Positions 1 through 6,148 of a stretch of DNA of 14,002 bases are shown one piece after another. The notes below the pieces were generated by a model. That model searched no databases. It had not been told where the DNA came from and saw only the letters and a list, made by a program, of their open reading frames with translations. The stretch covers positions 1-14,002 of the forward strand of contig JADFHR010000062.1 of assembly GCA_022567015.1 (NCBI GenBank), given 5' to 3'. This DNA comes from Pseudomonadota bacterium. GTDB lineage: Bacteria > Pseudomonadota > Alphaproteobacteria > Rhodospirillales > 2-02-FULL-58-16. How positions within the stretch are numbered: position 1 is the first letter of the stretch; each line of letters begins with the position of its first letter. Made by a program: the position numbers and the translations under genes.

Positions 1-136
1 GGGCCATGTTGGTCCTGGCCCCCGTTTCATCGACAAAGACAAGCCGTTCCGGCTTCAGCCAGTACTGCCAGTTACGCCATCGCCGGCGCTTGGCCGCCAC
101 GTCGGGGCGTTCTTGTTCCGCCGCGTGGGCGGTTTT
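1..136 (-). CDS. IS630-family transposase, orfB (DDE catalytic half), partial
   Basis: This frame continues the transposase after the A8 tract and runs off the left edge. Reading leftwards it gives a Lys-Thr-Ala-His segment, then the family-typical RPDVAAKRRRWRNWQYWL and ERLVFVDETGARTNM. The D of VDETG is the first acid of the DDE catalytic triad; the other two lie outside the window. There is no start codon of its own, so it is presumably made only as a fusion with orfA through slippage at the A8 tract. With eight A residues, one base must be skipped (+1) or lost by slippage to join the frames; a seven-A tract would be continuous. Whether this is programmed or a disabling insertion is unresolved. 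Confidence 0.75.
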
Positions 137-476
137 TTTTATACCTGTAACCAAGCGCGGCCAGCGTTGTGTTGATGGCCTGAAGGGAAATCCGGATGCC
201 CTTGGCGGCCAAGCGGCCTTGCAATTCCATGAGTGTTACGTCCGGCTGCGAAACCATCACCGCGTGCAGCCAGTCTGTCTCCCCAGAAAGGCGGCGCTTC
301 TTCCGCCCGCCAAGCCGACGCGGCACAAAGCTCCCCGTATCAAGCCAACGCCGTACCAGCTTGATCGCGCTCGACGGGCTTACATCGAAACGCCGAGCCG
401 CCTCCCGAGCCGAGGCCCCCGCCGATACCGCCGCGATGATCCGACGCCGAAGATCAAGTGAATGCGCATACGCCAT
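72..476 (-). CDS. IS630-family transposase, orfA (helix-turn-helix half)
   Basis: This is the N-terminal DNA-binding half of an IS630-type transposase, which would bind the element's ends. The start is taken at 476 (MAYAHSLDLRRR), where IS630 proteins usually begin; an in-frame ATG at 491 would add five residues. The N-terminal part has a helix-turn-helix (SAREAARRFDVSPSSAIKLV), then a basic linker (RRLGGRKKRR), then a second winged-helix-like segment ending at LAALGYRYKK. Shortly afterwards the frame leaves the family pattern and stops at 72-74. The family sequence resumes in another frame at the A8 tract (plus-strand T8 at 133-140). The product is therefore either one half of a frameshifted transposase or the remnant of an inactivated one. 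Confidence 0.85.
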   Translation of the reverse strand: MAYAHSLDLRRRIIAAVSAGASAREAARRFDVSPSSAIKLVRRWLDTGSFVPRRLGGRKKRRLSGETDWLHAVMVSQPDVTLMELQGRLAAKGIRISLQAINTTLAALGYRYKKNRPRGGTRTPRRGGQAPAMA

Positions 477-560
477 CTGGTCCCTCCACACAATCTATCC
501 ACAACATCATGTGGAGACAGAGAATCAGATGCGTCGATTCTTCGCAACCTTGAAATGCTC

Positions 561-1105
561 TAGGGTTTGATCTGAGTGGCCCCGGTGGGAATGACCTGAT
601 TCTGGTCACACCTCGCCACACCCGTTTGACTCGCCGTTTCGCGCGGCTTTTACAAGCCTTCACGCCGCCTTGCCGTCCCCGCGGCCACGAGATATGGTAT
701 TCACCACAAAATCATGTGTCCGTGAAGATAGCAAGCTACCACATGTAGCGTATGATGTCCCCGGACCGCAACAGATTTTTTCAAGATTTAGTGGATCAGC
801 GCAAAAAAAGTACTGGATTTAGCGCTACGACGTAATTTTAGGACGTAATCAACGGTCCCTGGCGAAGACGCCGGCGGTCCCTGGCGAAGGCGGGGGCGAA
901 CCATGGGGGTGGGGCCCGCAAGAGGCGGCGCGGCCGCCGTCCGGCCAGTCTCCCGCGGGCGCCGGACGGACTGGACGATGGGTTGGGCAGGTGCCATATT
1001 TCCCCTACCGGCCCGGCGTCGTCGGCGCGGGCGTCCCGCGGTCGCCCCGGGGGCCGGTTCGTCGGTGGCCAGGGCGCCCCCCGTCAAGCCTCGGTTTGGA
1101 TTGCC
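561..1105. other. Intergenic stretch without a supportable gene
   Basis: About 545 bases lie between the IS end and the NDUFA12-like gene. Reading frames here look like noise: none resembles a known protein, and the long frames overlap genes in the wrong phase. Positions 680-850 are less GC-rich than the rest and contain a short inverted repeat (gctac 735-739, gtagc 745-749) next to TATGAT (751-756), which could be an operator/-10 arrangement but has no convincing -35. A 15-bp direct repeat (cggtccctggcgaag) occurs at 853-867 and 875-889. The promoter of the downstream genes may lie here, but I cannot place it. Confidence 0.5.
853..889. repeat. Two 15-bp direct repeats
   Basis: The sequence cggtccctggcgaag occurs twice, at 853-867 and 875-889, with a seven-base spacer (repeat period 22). 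It is non-coding and lies about 215 bases upstream of the NDUFA12-like start. The period is close to two helical turns, so a tandem protein-binding site is possible, but a chance local duplication is equally plausible. Confidence 0.5.
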
Positions 1106-1462
1106 ATGCATATCGGGACTCTTCTGTACACGTGGTTCAACGGGAAACTGGTCGGCATCGACGAGTTCTCCAACCGGTACTACCGCGGCAAGGGCAGGCG
1201 GCTCCACGGACGGGAGCGCCGCTGGGTCGTTTTCAAGGGCAAGGCGGAGGCCTCGAAGGTGCCGCCCGAATGGCACGCCTGGCTCCATCACACCACGGAC
1301 GCCCCGCTGACCGAAAGCGCGGCCCAGGCCCTGCCCTGGCAGAAGATGCATGTGCCGAACCTGACCGGCACGCCTGACGCCTACCGGCCGCGCGGCCATG
1401 ACCTTAAAGGCGGCAGGCGCGCCGCGGCCGCCGGCGACTACGAGCCGTGGACACCGGAGTGA
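1106..1462 (+). CDS. NDUFA12-like NADH:ubiquinone oxidoreductase accessory subunit
   Basis: A 118-residue protein of the NDUFA12/B17.2 family, an accessory subunit of respiratory complex I found in mitochondria and alphaproteobacteria, acting at the cytoplasmic side of the inner membrane. The family signature is clear: TWFNGKLVGIDEFSNRYYRG at residues 9-28, GRERRWVVFKGKAEASKVPP at 35-54, a WHAWLHH block at 56-62, and the late PNLTGT-AYRP motif at 84-95. The open frame extends upstream to 983, but those residues are unlike the family, so the start is set at ATG 1106, giving the usual length; its ribosome site is weak. Lying just ahead of mlaD-type genes is the usual alphaproteobacterial arrangement. 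Identification is firm; an exact assembly role here is inferred from the family. Confidence 0.9.
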   Translation: MHIGTLLYTWFNGKLVGIDEFSNRYYRGKGRRLHGRERRWVVFKGKAEASKVPPEWHAWLHHTTDAPLTESAAQALPWQKMHVPNLTGTPDAYRPRGHDLKGGRRAAAAGDYEPWTPE

Positions 1463-1513
1463 TGGCGATCCCCTTGCCCGACAGACCCGCCCATGGGGCG
1501 AACCGGGGCGCCG

Positions 1514-1990
1514 ATGTCCCCTAACGCCAAGGAAATTACCGTCGGCGGGCTGGCGTTCCTGGCGCTTGCCCTGTTGCTCGGGTTCCTGTACGGGGGCCGC
1601 GAACTGACGGCGAGAGCGGCGAGCAGCGACTACCTTGTCGTCGCCACGTTCAACCGGGTCGACGGCCTTCAGGTGGGGGCCCCGGTACGCCTGGCCGGCA
1701 TCCAGGTCGGCACCGTGGACGGGGCGTATCTCGATGTCTACTACCGGGCGGTGACGACCCTGAAAATCGATTCGGACGTCAAACTGCCCACGGACACCTC
1801 GGTCGCCATCCACACCGACGGCCTTTTCGGGACCAAGTACGTGGTGCTGGAGCCCGGCGGAGACGAGGAATTTCTGGGTGACGGTGAAGAGATCAACTTT
1901 ACCCAGGACGCCGTGATCGTCTCCGAGCTGCTCGAGCTGATCATCGCCCAGGGCAAGGCGAACCGCGAACGACAGACCAAACCGGAGTGA
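1514..1990 (+). CDS. MlaD-family MCE-domain protein, first of a tandem pair
   Basis: A 158-residue phospholipid-transport substrate-binding subunit of the Mla type. It has a short cytoplasmic N-terminus, one transmembrane segment at about residues 8-27, and an MCE domain from about 39 to 118 (YLVVATFNRVDGLQVGAPVR, AGIQVGTV, then TDGLFGTKYVVLEPGG). MlaD forms a hexameric ring in the inner membrane that passes phospholipids between the MlaFE transporter and the periplasm. The ATG at 1514 is preferred over an in-frame ATG at 1493, because G-rich sequence precedes it at good spacing and family members start close to the transmembrane helix. It follows the NDUFA12-like gene by 51 bases and precedes a second MlaD by 23. 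The transporter genes mlaE and mlaF are not in the window. Confidence 0.85.
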   Translation: MSPNAKEITVGGLAFLALALLLGFLYGGRELTARAASSDYLVVATFNRVDGLQVGAPVRLAGIQVGTVDGAYLDVYYRAVTTLKIDSDVKLPTDTSVAIHTDGLFGTKYVVLEPGGDEEFLGDGEEINFTQDAVIVSELLELIIAQGKANRERQTKPE

Positions 1991-1992
1991 CC

Positions 1993-2022
1993 TAGCCATG
2001 CGTAGACATAGCCATGCGTAGA
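1993..2022 (+). repeat. 16-bp tandem duplication over the mlaD start codon
   Basis: The 14-mer tagccatgcgtaga occurs at 1993-2006 and again at 2009-2022, a 16-base period that copies the start region including the ATG. Because 16 is not a multiple of three, the first ATG (1998) is out of frame with the gene and reads MRRHSHA then stop. The gene itself starts in the second copy. Confidence 0.9.
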
Positions 2023-2478
2023 AATGCCATCGAAACCGTGATGGGCGCCGTCGTTCTGCTGGTCGCCGGGGGGTTCGTCTTCTTTGCCTACGACATGGCC
2101 CAGGTCAAGGCCGTGGAGGGCTACGAGGTCACCGCGCTCTTCTACAAGATCGGCGGGCTGAACGAGGGCAGCGACGTGCGCATCAGCGGCATCAAGGTGG
2201 GCACGGTCGTTGACCACGAGCTGGATGCCGAGTCCTACGATGCCCGGGTCAGGATGACGATCACGCGCGAGGTCAAGCTGCCCGTGGACACCGTCGCCTC
2301 CATCGCCAGCGAAGGCCTGCTCGGCGGCAAATACGTGCGCCTGGAGCCGGGAACCGACAAGTCGTACATCAAGGACGGCGGCACCATCACCAGGACCAAG
2401 GACTTCCGGTCGCTGGAGGACCAGGTGGGGGAAATCATATTCCTGGCCACCGGCGGCGACGGCGGGGGCGCGAAATAG
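2014..2478 (+). CDS. mlaD: MlaD-family MCE-domain protein, second of a tandem pair
   Basis: A 154-residue MlaD homologue: transmembrane helix at about residues 8-26, MCE domain from about 37 to 114 (EVTALFYKIGGLNEGSDVRI, SGIKVGTVV, ASEGLLGGKYVRLEPG), and a glycine-rich tail. It is closer to the usual alphaproteobacterial MlaD than its neighbour. The role is phospholipid trafficking across the periplasm for outer-membrane lipid asymmetry. The start region is odd: a 16-bp tandem duplication makes an upstream ATG at 1998 that opens a seven-codon frame ending at 2019-2021, inside the true start. The only good Shine-Dalgarno-like sequence (ggag 1983-1986) is spaced for that upstream ATG, not for 2014. 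Translation may depend on termination-reinitiation; ATG 2041 is a less likely alternative because it would cut into the helix. Confidence 0.88.
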   Translation: MRRNAIETVMGAVVLLVAGGFVFFAYDMAQVKAVEGYEVTALFYKIGGLNEGSDVRISGIKVGTVVDHELDAESYDARVRMTITREVKLPVDTVASIASEGLLGGKYVRLEPGTDKSYIKDGGTITRTKDFRSLEDQVGEIIFLATGGDGGGAK

Positions 2479-2507
2479 CGCCGGCGGGCGGGGTCCCGGA
2501 CGCCATG

Positions 2508-2532
2508 CCGGCGACGCCCGTTTCGTCGCCGG
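2508..2532 (+). terminator. Hairpin after the second mlaD, possible terminator
   Basis: An 8-bp perfect stem (ccggcgac 2508-2515 with gtcgccgg 2525-2532) encloses a nine-base loop, 30 bases past the mlaD stop. No T-run follows, so if it terminates transcription it is not a classical intrinsic terminator. Stems of this length also arise easily in GC-rich DNA. Confidence 0.3.
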
Positions 2533-2662
2533 GGTGCGCCCGGCGGCGGCGGCGCTTCCCGGAAACAGGACACCGGGCCGCCGCGGAGGTCCGTTCGCGT
2601 TTTGCCGCGGCAATGCCCATAGTATTGACCATTGGGTTAAAACCGGAGGAGGCCTGATTCCG

Positions 2663-3070
2663 TTGCCACATCGCTTTCTGGGCCCCTTTGTGGCGGCGGC
2701 CGTGGCGGCGGCGCCGGCCTTCGCCGAGCCTTACGAGGTCGCCGTGCTGCAGGGCCTGGACAAGGTGACGGCGCGGGTGTCCACCATCGAGGCGCCCGTG
2801 GGCCAGGTGGTGCGCTTCGGTACCCTGGAGATCGTCGCCCGCAGTTGTGACAAGCGGCCGCCCGAGGAAACCCCGGAAAGCGCCGCCTTCGTGGACATCT
2901 GGGAGGTCCGGCCCGGAGAGCCGGCGATCACCCTGTTCCGCGGCTGGATGTTCGCCTCCAGCCCCGCGCTTTCGGCCCTCGAGCACCCGGTCTACGACAT
3001 CTGGGTGCTCGATTGCGCGAACACCTCCGCCAGCGCCGCGTCGACCTCCCAGGGTTCCAGGGCCGAATAG
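2663..3070 (+). CDS. DUF2155-domain secreted protein
   Basis: A small exported protein of the alphaproteobacterial DUF2155 family, function unknown. The start is inferred at TTG 2663: it lies ten bases after a strong ggaggagg (2645-2652) and gives a signal peptide (residues 1-21, cleavage likely after AFA). The open frame extends upstream to 2534, but those residues are family-unlike. The mature protein carries the family core: LQGLDKVTARVSTIEAPVG at 29-47, GTLEIVARSC at 53-62, FRGWMFASSPALSALEHPVY at 92-111 and WVLDC ending at 118. Cys62 and Cys118 are probably a disulfide pair. The gene normally sits between mlaD and aat, as here. Residues after about 118 are a low-complexity tail encoded antisense to the end of aat. 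Confidence 0.85.
   Translation: MPHRFLGPFVAAAVAAAPAFAEPYEVAVLQGLDKVTARVSTIEAPVGQVVRFGTLEIVARSCDKRPPEETPESAAFVDIWEVRPGEPAITLFRGWMFASSPALSALEHPVYDIWVLDCANTSASAASTSQGSRAE
2992..3070. other. 79-base antisense overlap of DUF2155 and aat coding ends
   Basis: The DUF2155 gene (rightward, stop at 3068-3070) and aat (leftward, stop at 2992-2994) share 79 coding bases on opposite strands. In both proteins the shared part falls at or just after the end of the conserved core, so each has a variable tail encoded in the other's antisense. No terminator is visible between the two genes. Confidence 0.85.
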
Positions 3071-3678
3071 AACACGGCGCGGATCTTGAGGGCGTCCTCG
3101 AGCCGCGTCAGGTACTCCCGGGCGGGGATCTCCACCACCCCGAACTGCCTCAGGTGGTCGGTGACGAACTGGCTGTCGAGGAGCACGAACCGCCCGCGCC
3201 TCAGGCGCGCCACCAGGTGCACCAGCGCCACCTTGCTGGCGTCGGTCACCGCCGAGAACATGCTCTCGCCGAAAAACGCCCCGCCCAGCGCCACCCCGTA
3301 CAATCCACCCACCAGCCGGCCGTCCTGCCAGGTTTCCACGCTGTGGACGAAACCCATGGCGTGGAGCTCGGCGTACGCCTCGATGATCTCGTCGTTGATC
3401 CAGGATTCCCGGCGGCCCCGCGCCCTGGCGGAGCAGGCGTGGATGACCGCTTCGCAGGCGGTGTCGCAGCGCACGTCGAAAATGTTGCGGCTCACCTTTT
3501 TGCGCAGGGACCGCGGCACGTGGAACGTATCCAGGGGCAGGATGCCGCGGAGCTCGGGGTCCACCCAGAAGATGGCGTCTGCGTGGCGGCTCTCGGCCAT
3601 GGGGAAGATGCCCGCGGCGTAGGCGCGCAGCAGCAGCTTCGGCGTCAGCCGTTTGAGGCCTTTACCCGGTCTGCTCAT
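2992..3678 (-). CDS. aat: Leucyl/phenylalanyl-tRNA--protein transferase
   Basis: A 228-residue cytoplasmic enzyme that transfers Leu or Phe from charged tRNA to N-terminal Arg or Lys, marking proteins for ClpAP degradation (bacterial N-end rule). Family motifs in order: LLLRAYAAGIFPM (15-27), FWVDPELRGILPL (37-49), ESWINDEIIEAYAELHAMGF (91-110), VHSVETW (111-117), LVGGLYGVALGGAFFGESMF (122-141) and LLDSQFVTDHL (166-176). Length matches the family. Its start overlaps the 3' end of accC by 17 bases, so it is probably the last gene of the aroQ-accB-accC-aat operon and translationally coupled. Its 3' end overlaps the converging DUF2155 gene by 79 bases; the last 20 or so residues are beyond the usual core. 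Confidence 0.95.
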   Translation of the reverse strand: MSRPGKGLKRLTPKLLLRAYAAGIFPMAESRHADAIFWVDPELRGILPLDTFHVPRSLRKKVSRNIFDVRCDTACEAVIHACSARARGRRESWINDEIIEAYAELHAMGFVHSVETWQDGRLVGGLYGVALGGAFFGESMFSAVTDASKVALVHLVARLRRGRFVLLDSQFVTDHLRQFGVVEIPAREYLTRLEDALKIRAVFYSALEPWEVDAALAEVFAQSSTQMS

Positions 3679-5014
3679 GGTTTCCCAAAAACCTCTCCAG
3701 CCAATGGATATCGTATTCCCCGTTGATGAATTCGGGCGCCGACATCAGACGCTGGTGGAACGGGATCGTCGTCTCCAGGCCGTCGATGATGTACTCCTCG
3801 AGGGCCCGGCGCAGGCGCATGAGGCACTCGTTGCGGTTGGCGCCGTGCACGATCAGCTTGGCGATCAGGCTGTCATAATGGGGCGGCACCTGATAGCCCG
3901 CATAGAGCGCCGAATCCACCCGCACGCCCAGGCCCCCGGGTACGTGGTAATCCCCGAGGCGGCCGGGAGCCGGGACGAAGGTGTCGGGATTTTCGGCGTT
4001 GATGCGGCATTCGATGGCATGGCCGGAGAATCGGATGTCCTTCTGCGTGTAGCCGAGCGGCGCGCCGTCGGCGATGCGCACCATCTCGCGCACCAGGTCC
4101 AACCCGCAGATCGCCTCCGTCACCGGATGCTCGACCTGCAGGCGGGTGTTCATTTCGATGAAGTAAAAGGCGCCGTCCTGGTACAGGAACTCCATGGTGC
4201 CGACGCTGCGGTAGCCGAGCTTGGCCGCGGCCTCGCTGGCGATGCGGCCGATCTCTTGGCGCTGGTTGTCGTTGAGGGCGGGCGAGGGGGCTTCCTCCAC
4301 CACCTTCTGGAAGCGGCGCTGCAGCGAACAGTCCCGCTCGCCCAGATGCACCACGTTGCCCTCCCCATCGGCGAGGATCTGCACTTCGATGTGCCTCGGC
4401 CCGCTCAGGTACTTCTCCAGGTAGACCGTGCCGTCGCCGAAGGCGGCGCGGGCCTCGCGCGCGGCCGTCTCCAGGGCCGCGCCCAGCTCGTCGGGCGACG
4501 CCGCCGCCTTCATGCCCCTGCCGCCGCCGCCGCTGGAGGCCTTGATCAGCACCGGGTAGCCGATCTCCTCGGCCACCGCCAGGGCATCCCTTTCGTCCTT
4601 CACCGGCCCGTCCGAGCCCGGGATCACCGGCACGCCGACCGCGGCCACCGCCTTCTTGGCGGCGATCTTGTCGCCCATCAGGCGTATGTGGTCCGGCGAC
4701 GGCCCGATGAAGGTGAACCCGTGTTCCTCCACCATGGCGGCGAAGTCGGCGTTCTCCGACAGGAAGCCGTATCCGGGATGGATGGCGTCGACGTTGCTGA
4801 TGGTGGCCGCCGAGAGGATGGCCTGGATGTTGAGGTAACTTTCCGCGGCCGGCGGCGGTCCGATGCAGATCGCCTCGTCGGCCAGGCGGACGTTCATCGC
4901 CTCGGCGTCGATGGTGGAATGCACGGCCACGGTGCGCACGCCCATCTCGCGGCAGGCGCGCTGGATGCGCAGCGCGATCTCCCCGCGGTTGGCGATGAGG
5001 ATCTTTTCGAACAT
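3662..5014 (-). CDS. accC: Acetyl-CoA carboxylase, biotin carboxylase subunit
   Basis: A 450-residue ATP-grasp enzyme, the usual length, which carboxylates the biotin on AccB using ATP and bicarbonate, the first half-reaction of fatty-acid synthesis. The N-terminal pre-ATP-grasp domain starts MFEKILIANRGEIALRI; HPGYGFLSENADFA is at 79-92. The ATP-grasp domain has K158, the glycine-rich loop SSGGGGRGMK at 160-169, metal-binding E275 and E287, MNTRLQVEHPVTE at 288-300 with catalytic R291, and R337 in the C-terminal domain (GHAIECRINAENP). It lies 20 bases after accB and overlaps aat by 17, so one operon is likely. Nothing is missing or broken. Confidence 0.97.
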   Translation of the reverse strand: MFEKILIANRGEIALRIQRACREMGVRTVAVHSTIDAEAMNVRLADEAICIGPPPAAESYLNIQAILSAATISNVDAIHPGYGFLSENADFAAMVEEHGFTFIGPSPDHIRLMGDKIAAKKAVAAVGVPVIPGSDGPVKDERDALAVAEEIGYPVLIKASSGGGGRGMKAAASPDELGAALETAAREARAAFGDGTVYLEKYLSGPRHIEVQILADGEGNVVHLGERDCSLQRRFQKVVEEAPSPALNDNQRQEIGRIASEAAAKLGYRSVGTMEFLYQDGAFYFIEMNTRLQVEHPVTEAICGLDLVREMVRIADGAPLGYTQKDIRFSGHAIECRINAENPDTFVPAPGRLGDYHVPGGLGVRVDSALYAGYQVPPHYDSLIAKLIVHGANRNECLMRLRRALEEYIIDGLETTIPFHQRLMSAPEFINGEYDIHWLERFLGNHEQTG

Positions 5015-5034
5015 CGGGAGGCCCGGCCCCCTGG

Positions 5035-5499
5035 TTACTCGATGATCAACAGGGGCTCCCCGAATTCCACCGGCGTTCCGCTGCCGATCAGGATTCGGGC
5101 GACCTTTCCGGCGCGCGGGGCGGTGATCGGGTTGAACACCTTCATGGCCTCGATCAGGAGCAGGGTCTGCCCTTCGGCAACCGTGTCTCCGACGTTGACG
5201 AAAGGCGGCTCGTCGGGCTCGGGCGCCGTGTAGACGACGCCGACCATGGGCGCGGTCACCACCCCGGGATGATCGGCGACGCGTTCGGCGGTTTCGGCCG
5301 CGCCCGCCGTCTCGGCCGCCGTTGCCGGCGCCGGGTTGGCCCCGGTCCCGGGGGTGGACGGGGACGTTCCCCTGACCACCCGCAGGTGCCAGTCCTCGGT
5401 CCCGTACTCGATCTCCGTCAACCCCGTCTCTTGGAGAAGGTTGGCGAGCTTGCGGACCAGGTCCTCGTCGACGTCGGCTTTTTTCCGGGACTTGGCCAT
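5035..5499 (-). CDS. accB: Acetyl-CoA carboxylase, biotin carboxyl carrier protein
   Basis: A 154-residue biotin carrier subunit. An N-terminal helical segment (residues 7-45) is followed by a flexible Pro/Ala/Thr-rich linker (46-75) and the biotinyl domain (79-154). The biotin attachment site is Lys120 in LLLIEAMKVFNPI; the position after the lysine is Val rather than the Met of the textbook EAMKMMN motif, but Ala-Met-Lys is intact. It carries carboxybiotin from AccC to the AccAD transferase. It sits 13 bases after aroQ and 20 before accC, consistent with a single transcript. The enterobacterial pairing accB-accC is conserved; aroQ upstream is also common. Confidence 0.96.
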   Translation of the reverse strand: MAKSRKKADVDEDLVRKLANLLQETGLTEIEYGTEDWHLRVVRGTSPSTPGTGANPAPATAAETAGAAETAERVADHPGVVTAPMVGVVYTAPEPDEPPFVNVGDTVAEGQTLLLIEAMKVFNPITAPRAGKVARILIGSGTPVEFGEPLLIIE

Positions 5500-5512
5500 A
5501 CTTTTTAGCGCC

Positions 5513-5965
5513 TTACGCCTCGCGGGTGGTTTCGAGCATCCGCGCCGCCGCTTCCAGGGCCATCTCGTAGCCGAAGCCGCCGAACCCGCAAATCAAGCCG
5601 CGCGCGGCCTTTGACACGTAGGAATGGTGGCGGAAGTCCTCGCGTTGGAAGATGTTGGACAGGTGCACCTCGATGACCGGCACGTCGCAGGCCAGCAAGG
5701 CGTCCAAGAGGGCGACCGAGGTGTGGGTGTAGGCGCCGGCGTTGACGATCAGGCCGGCGTAGCCGTTGCGTGCCTCCTGAATCCAGTCCACCAGTTCGCC
5801 CTCGCTGTTGCTTTGACGGAACTCCACCGTCAGGCCCAACGCCGAGGCCCGCTTGGCACATGCGGCCTCGATCTCCGCCATGGTCTCGTGACCGTAAACG
5901 TCCGGCTCGCGGGTGCCCAGGAGGTTGAGGTTGGGTCCGTTCAGGACCAGGATTTTGGGGGCCAT
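5513..5965 (-). CDS. aroQ: Type II 3-dehydroquinate dehydratase
   Basis: A 150-residue type II dehydroquinase, a dodecameric cytoplasmic enzyme that converts 3-dehydroquinate to 3-dehydroshikimate in the shikimate pathway. The family signature is complete: ILVLNGPNLNLLGTREPDVY (5-24, with Arg19 and catalytic Tyr24), FRQSNSEGELVDWI (49-62), GLIVNAGAYTHTSVAL (71-86, Asn75 and His81), and VIEVHLSNIFQREDFRHHS (97-115, Glu99, His101, Arg108, Arg112). The start is ATG 5965; the frame remains open to 6076, but the extra residues are unlike the family and lie across the predicted promoter. An agagga sequence sits 13 bases upstream. First gene of the leftward aroQ-accB-accC-aat cluster. Confidence 0.96.
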   Translation of the reverse strand: MAPKILVLNGPNLNLLGTREPDVYGHETMAEIEAACAKRASALGLTVEFRQSNSEGELVDWIQEARNGYAGLIVNAGAYTHTSVALLDALLACDVPVIEVHLSNIFQREDFRHHSYVSKAARGLICGFGGFGYEMALEAAARMLETTREA

Positions 5966-5996
5966 GATCGCCAAGGAATCCTCTGGACGTTGACGG

Positions 5997-6024
5997 TTTA
6001 TAGCACGCGCGCGGTCTTGTGTAA
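5997..6024 (-). promoter_or_regulatory. Putative sigma70-type promoter of aroQ-accBC-aat
   Basis: On the leftward strand TTACAC (6024-6019) and TATAAA (6002-5997) are separated by 16 bases. Transcription would start near 5990, leaving a leader of about 25 bases before the aroQ ATG. Three facts support it: the good -10 match in GC-rich surroundings, the position, and the divergent gene order. No experimental start is known. Confidence 0.55.
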
Positions 6025-6044
6025 CACACACTTTCCCGTATGGT
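6017..6044 (+). promoter_or_regulatory. Possible divergent promoter for thiSG
   Basis: Rightward, TTGTGT (6017-6022) and TATGGT (6039-6044) are 16 bases apart. The -35 overlaps the proposed aroQ -35 on the other strand, and a small inverted repeat (tgtgt-a-acaca) lies across the overlap. Transcription would begin near 6050, just before the potential leader structure. The match is modest. Confidence 0.3.
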
Positions 6045-6058
6045 ACCGGGTTGAAAGC

Positions 6059-6137
6059 GCGGTCCGCGGCCCCCATACTTGGGGCGTGTTCCCGCTGGTG
6101 CGGCTAAGCGCGGCGGACCGCTAATCCCTGTGCGGAC
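6059..6137 (+). promoter_or_regulatory. Potential structured leader of thiSG (three-way junction)
   Basis: A perfect 9-bp outer stem (gcggtccgc 6059-6067 with gcggaccgc 6113-6121) encloses two smaller hairpins: gcccc 6069-6073 with ggggc 6081-6085, and ccgc 6092-6095 with gcgg 6100-6103. The left arm can instead pair six bases (gtccgc 6062-6067) with gcggac at 6132-6137, next to the start region, so two exclusive folds are possible. The conserved core of a TPP riboswitch (CUGAGA and its partner) is absent. GC-rich DNA forms stems easily, so this is only a candidate. Confidence 0.35.
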
Positions 6138-6148
6138 GGATGGCCTCG

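Larger units (their letters stand above)
1..560 (-). mobile_element. IS630-family insertion sequence, 5' part (cut by the window edge)
   Basis: The left edge carries the upstream end and the first part of an IS630-type element read leftwards. Evidence is the pair of transposase reading frames described separately. The outer end is placed at about 560 by inference: after the non-coding stretch upstream of orfA, the leftward strand begins GAGCATTTCAAGG at 560, and it is preceded by a TA dinucleotide (561-562). IS630/Tc1-mariner elements insert at TA and duplicate it. The other end lies outside the window, so the terminal inverted repeat and target duplication cannot be confirmed. Confidence 0.7.

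Noticed and set aside
454..663. 69-codon leftward frame beside the IS end
   Set aside because: It straddles the IS end and the flanking DNA, starts without a ribosome site and resembles nothing.
788..1999. Long leftward open frame of 403 codons across the NDUFA12-like and first mlaD genes
   Set aside because: It is antisense to two well-supported genes and has an Arg/Pro/Gly-rich composition typical of GC-rich shadow frames, with no recognisable domain.
3653..5233. Rightward open frame of 526 codons antisense to accC and accB
   Set aside because: It mirrors two firmly identified genes and has no family resemblance; absence of stops follows from high GC.
5966..6148. TPP (THI-box) riboswitch upstream of thiSG
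   Set aside because: The conserved CUGAGA and the matching pyrophosphate-sensor sequence are not present on the coding strand.
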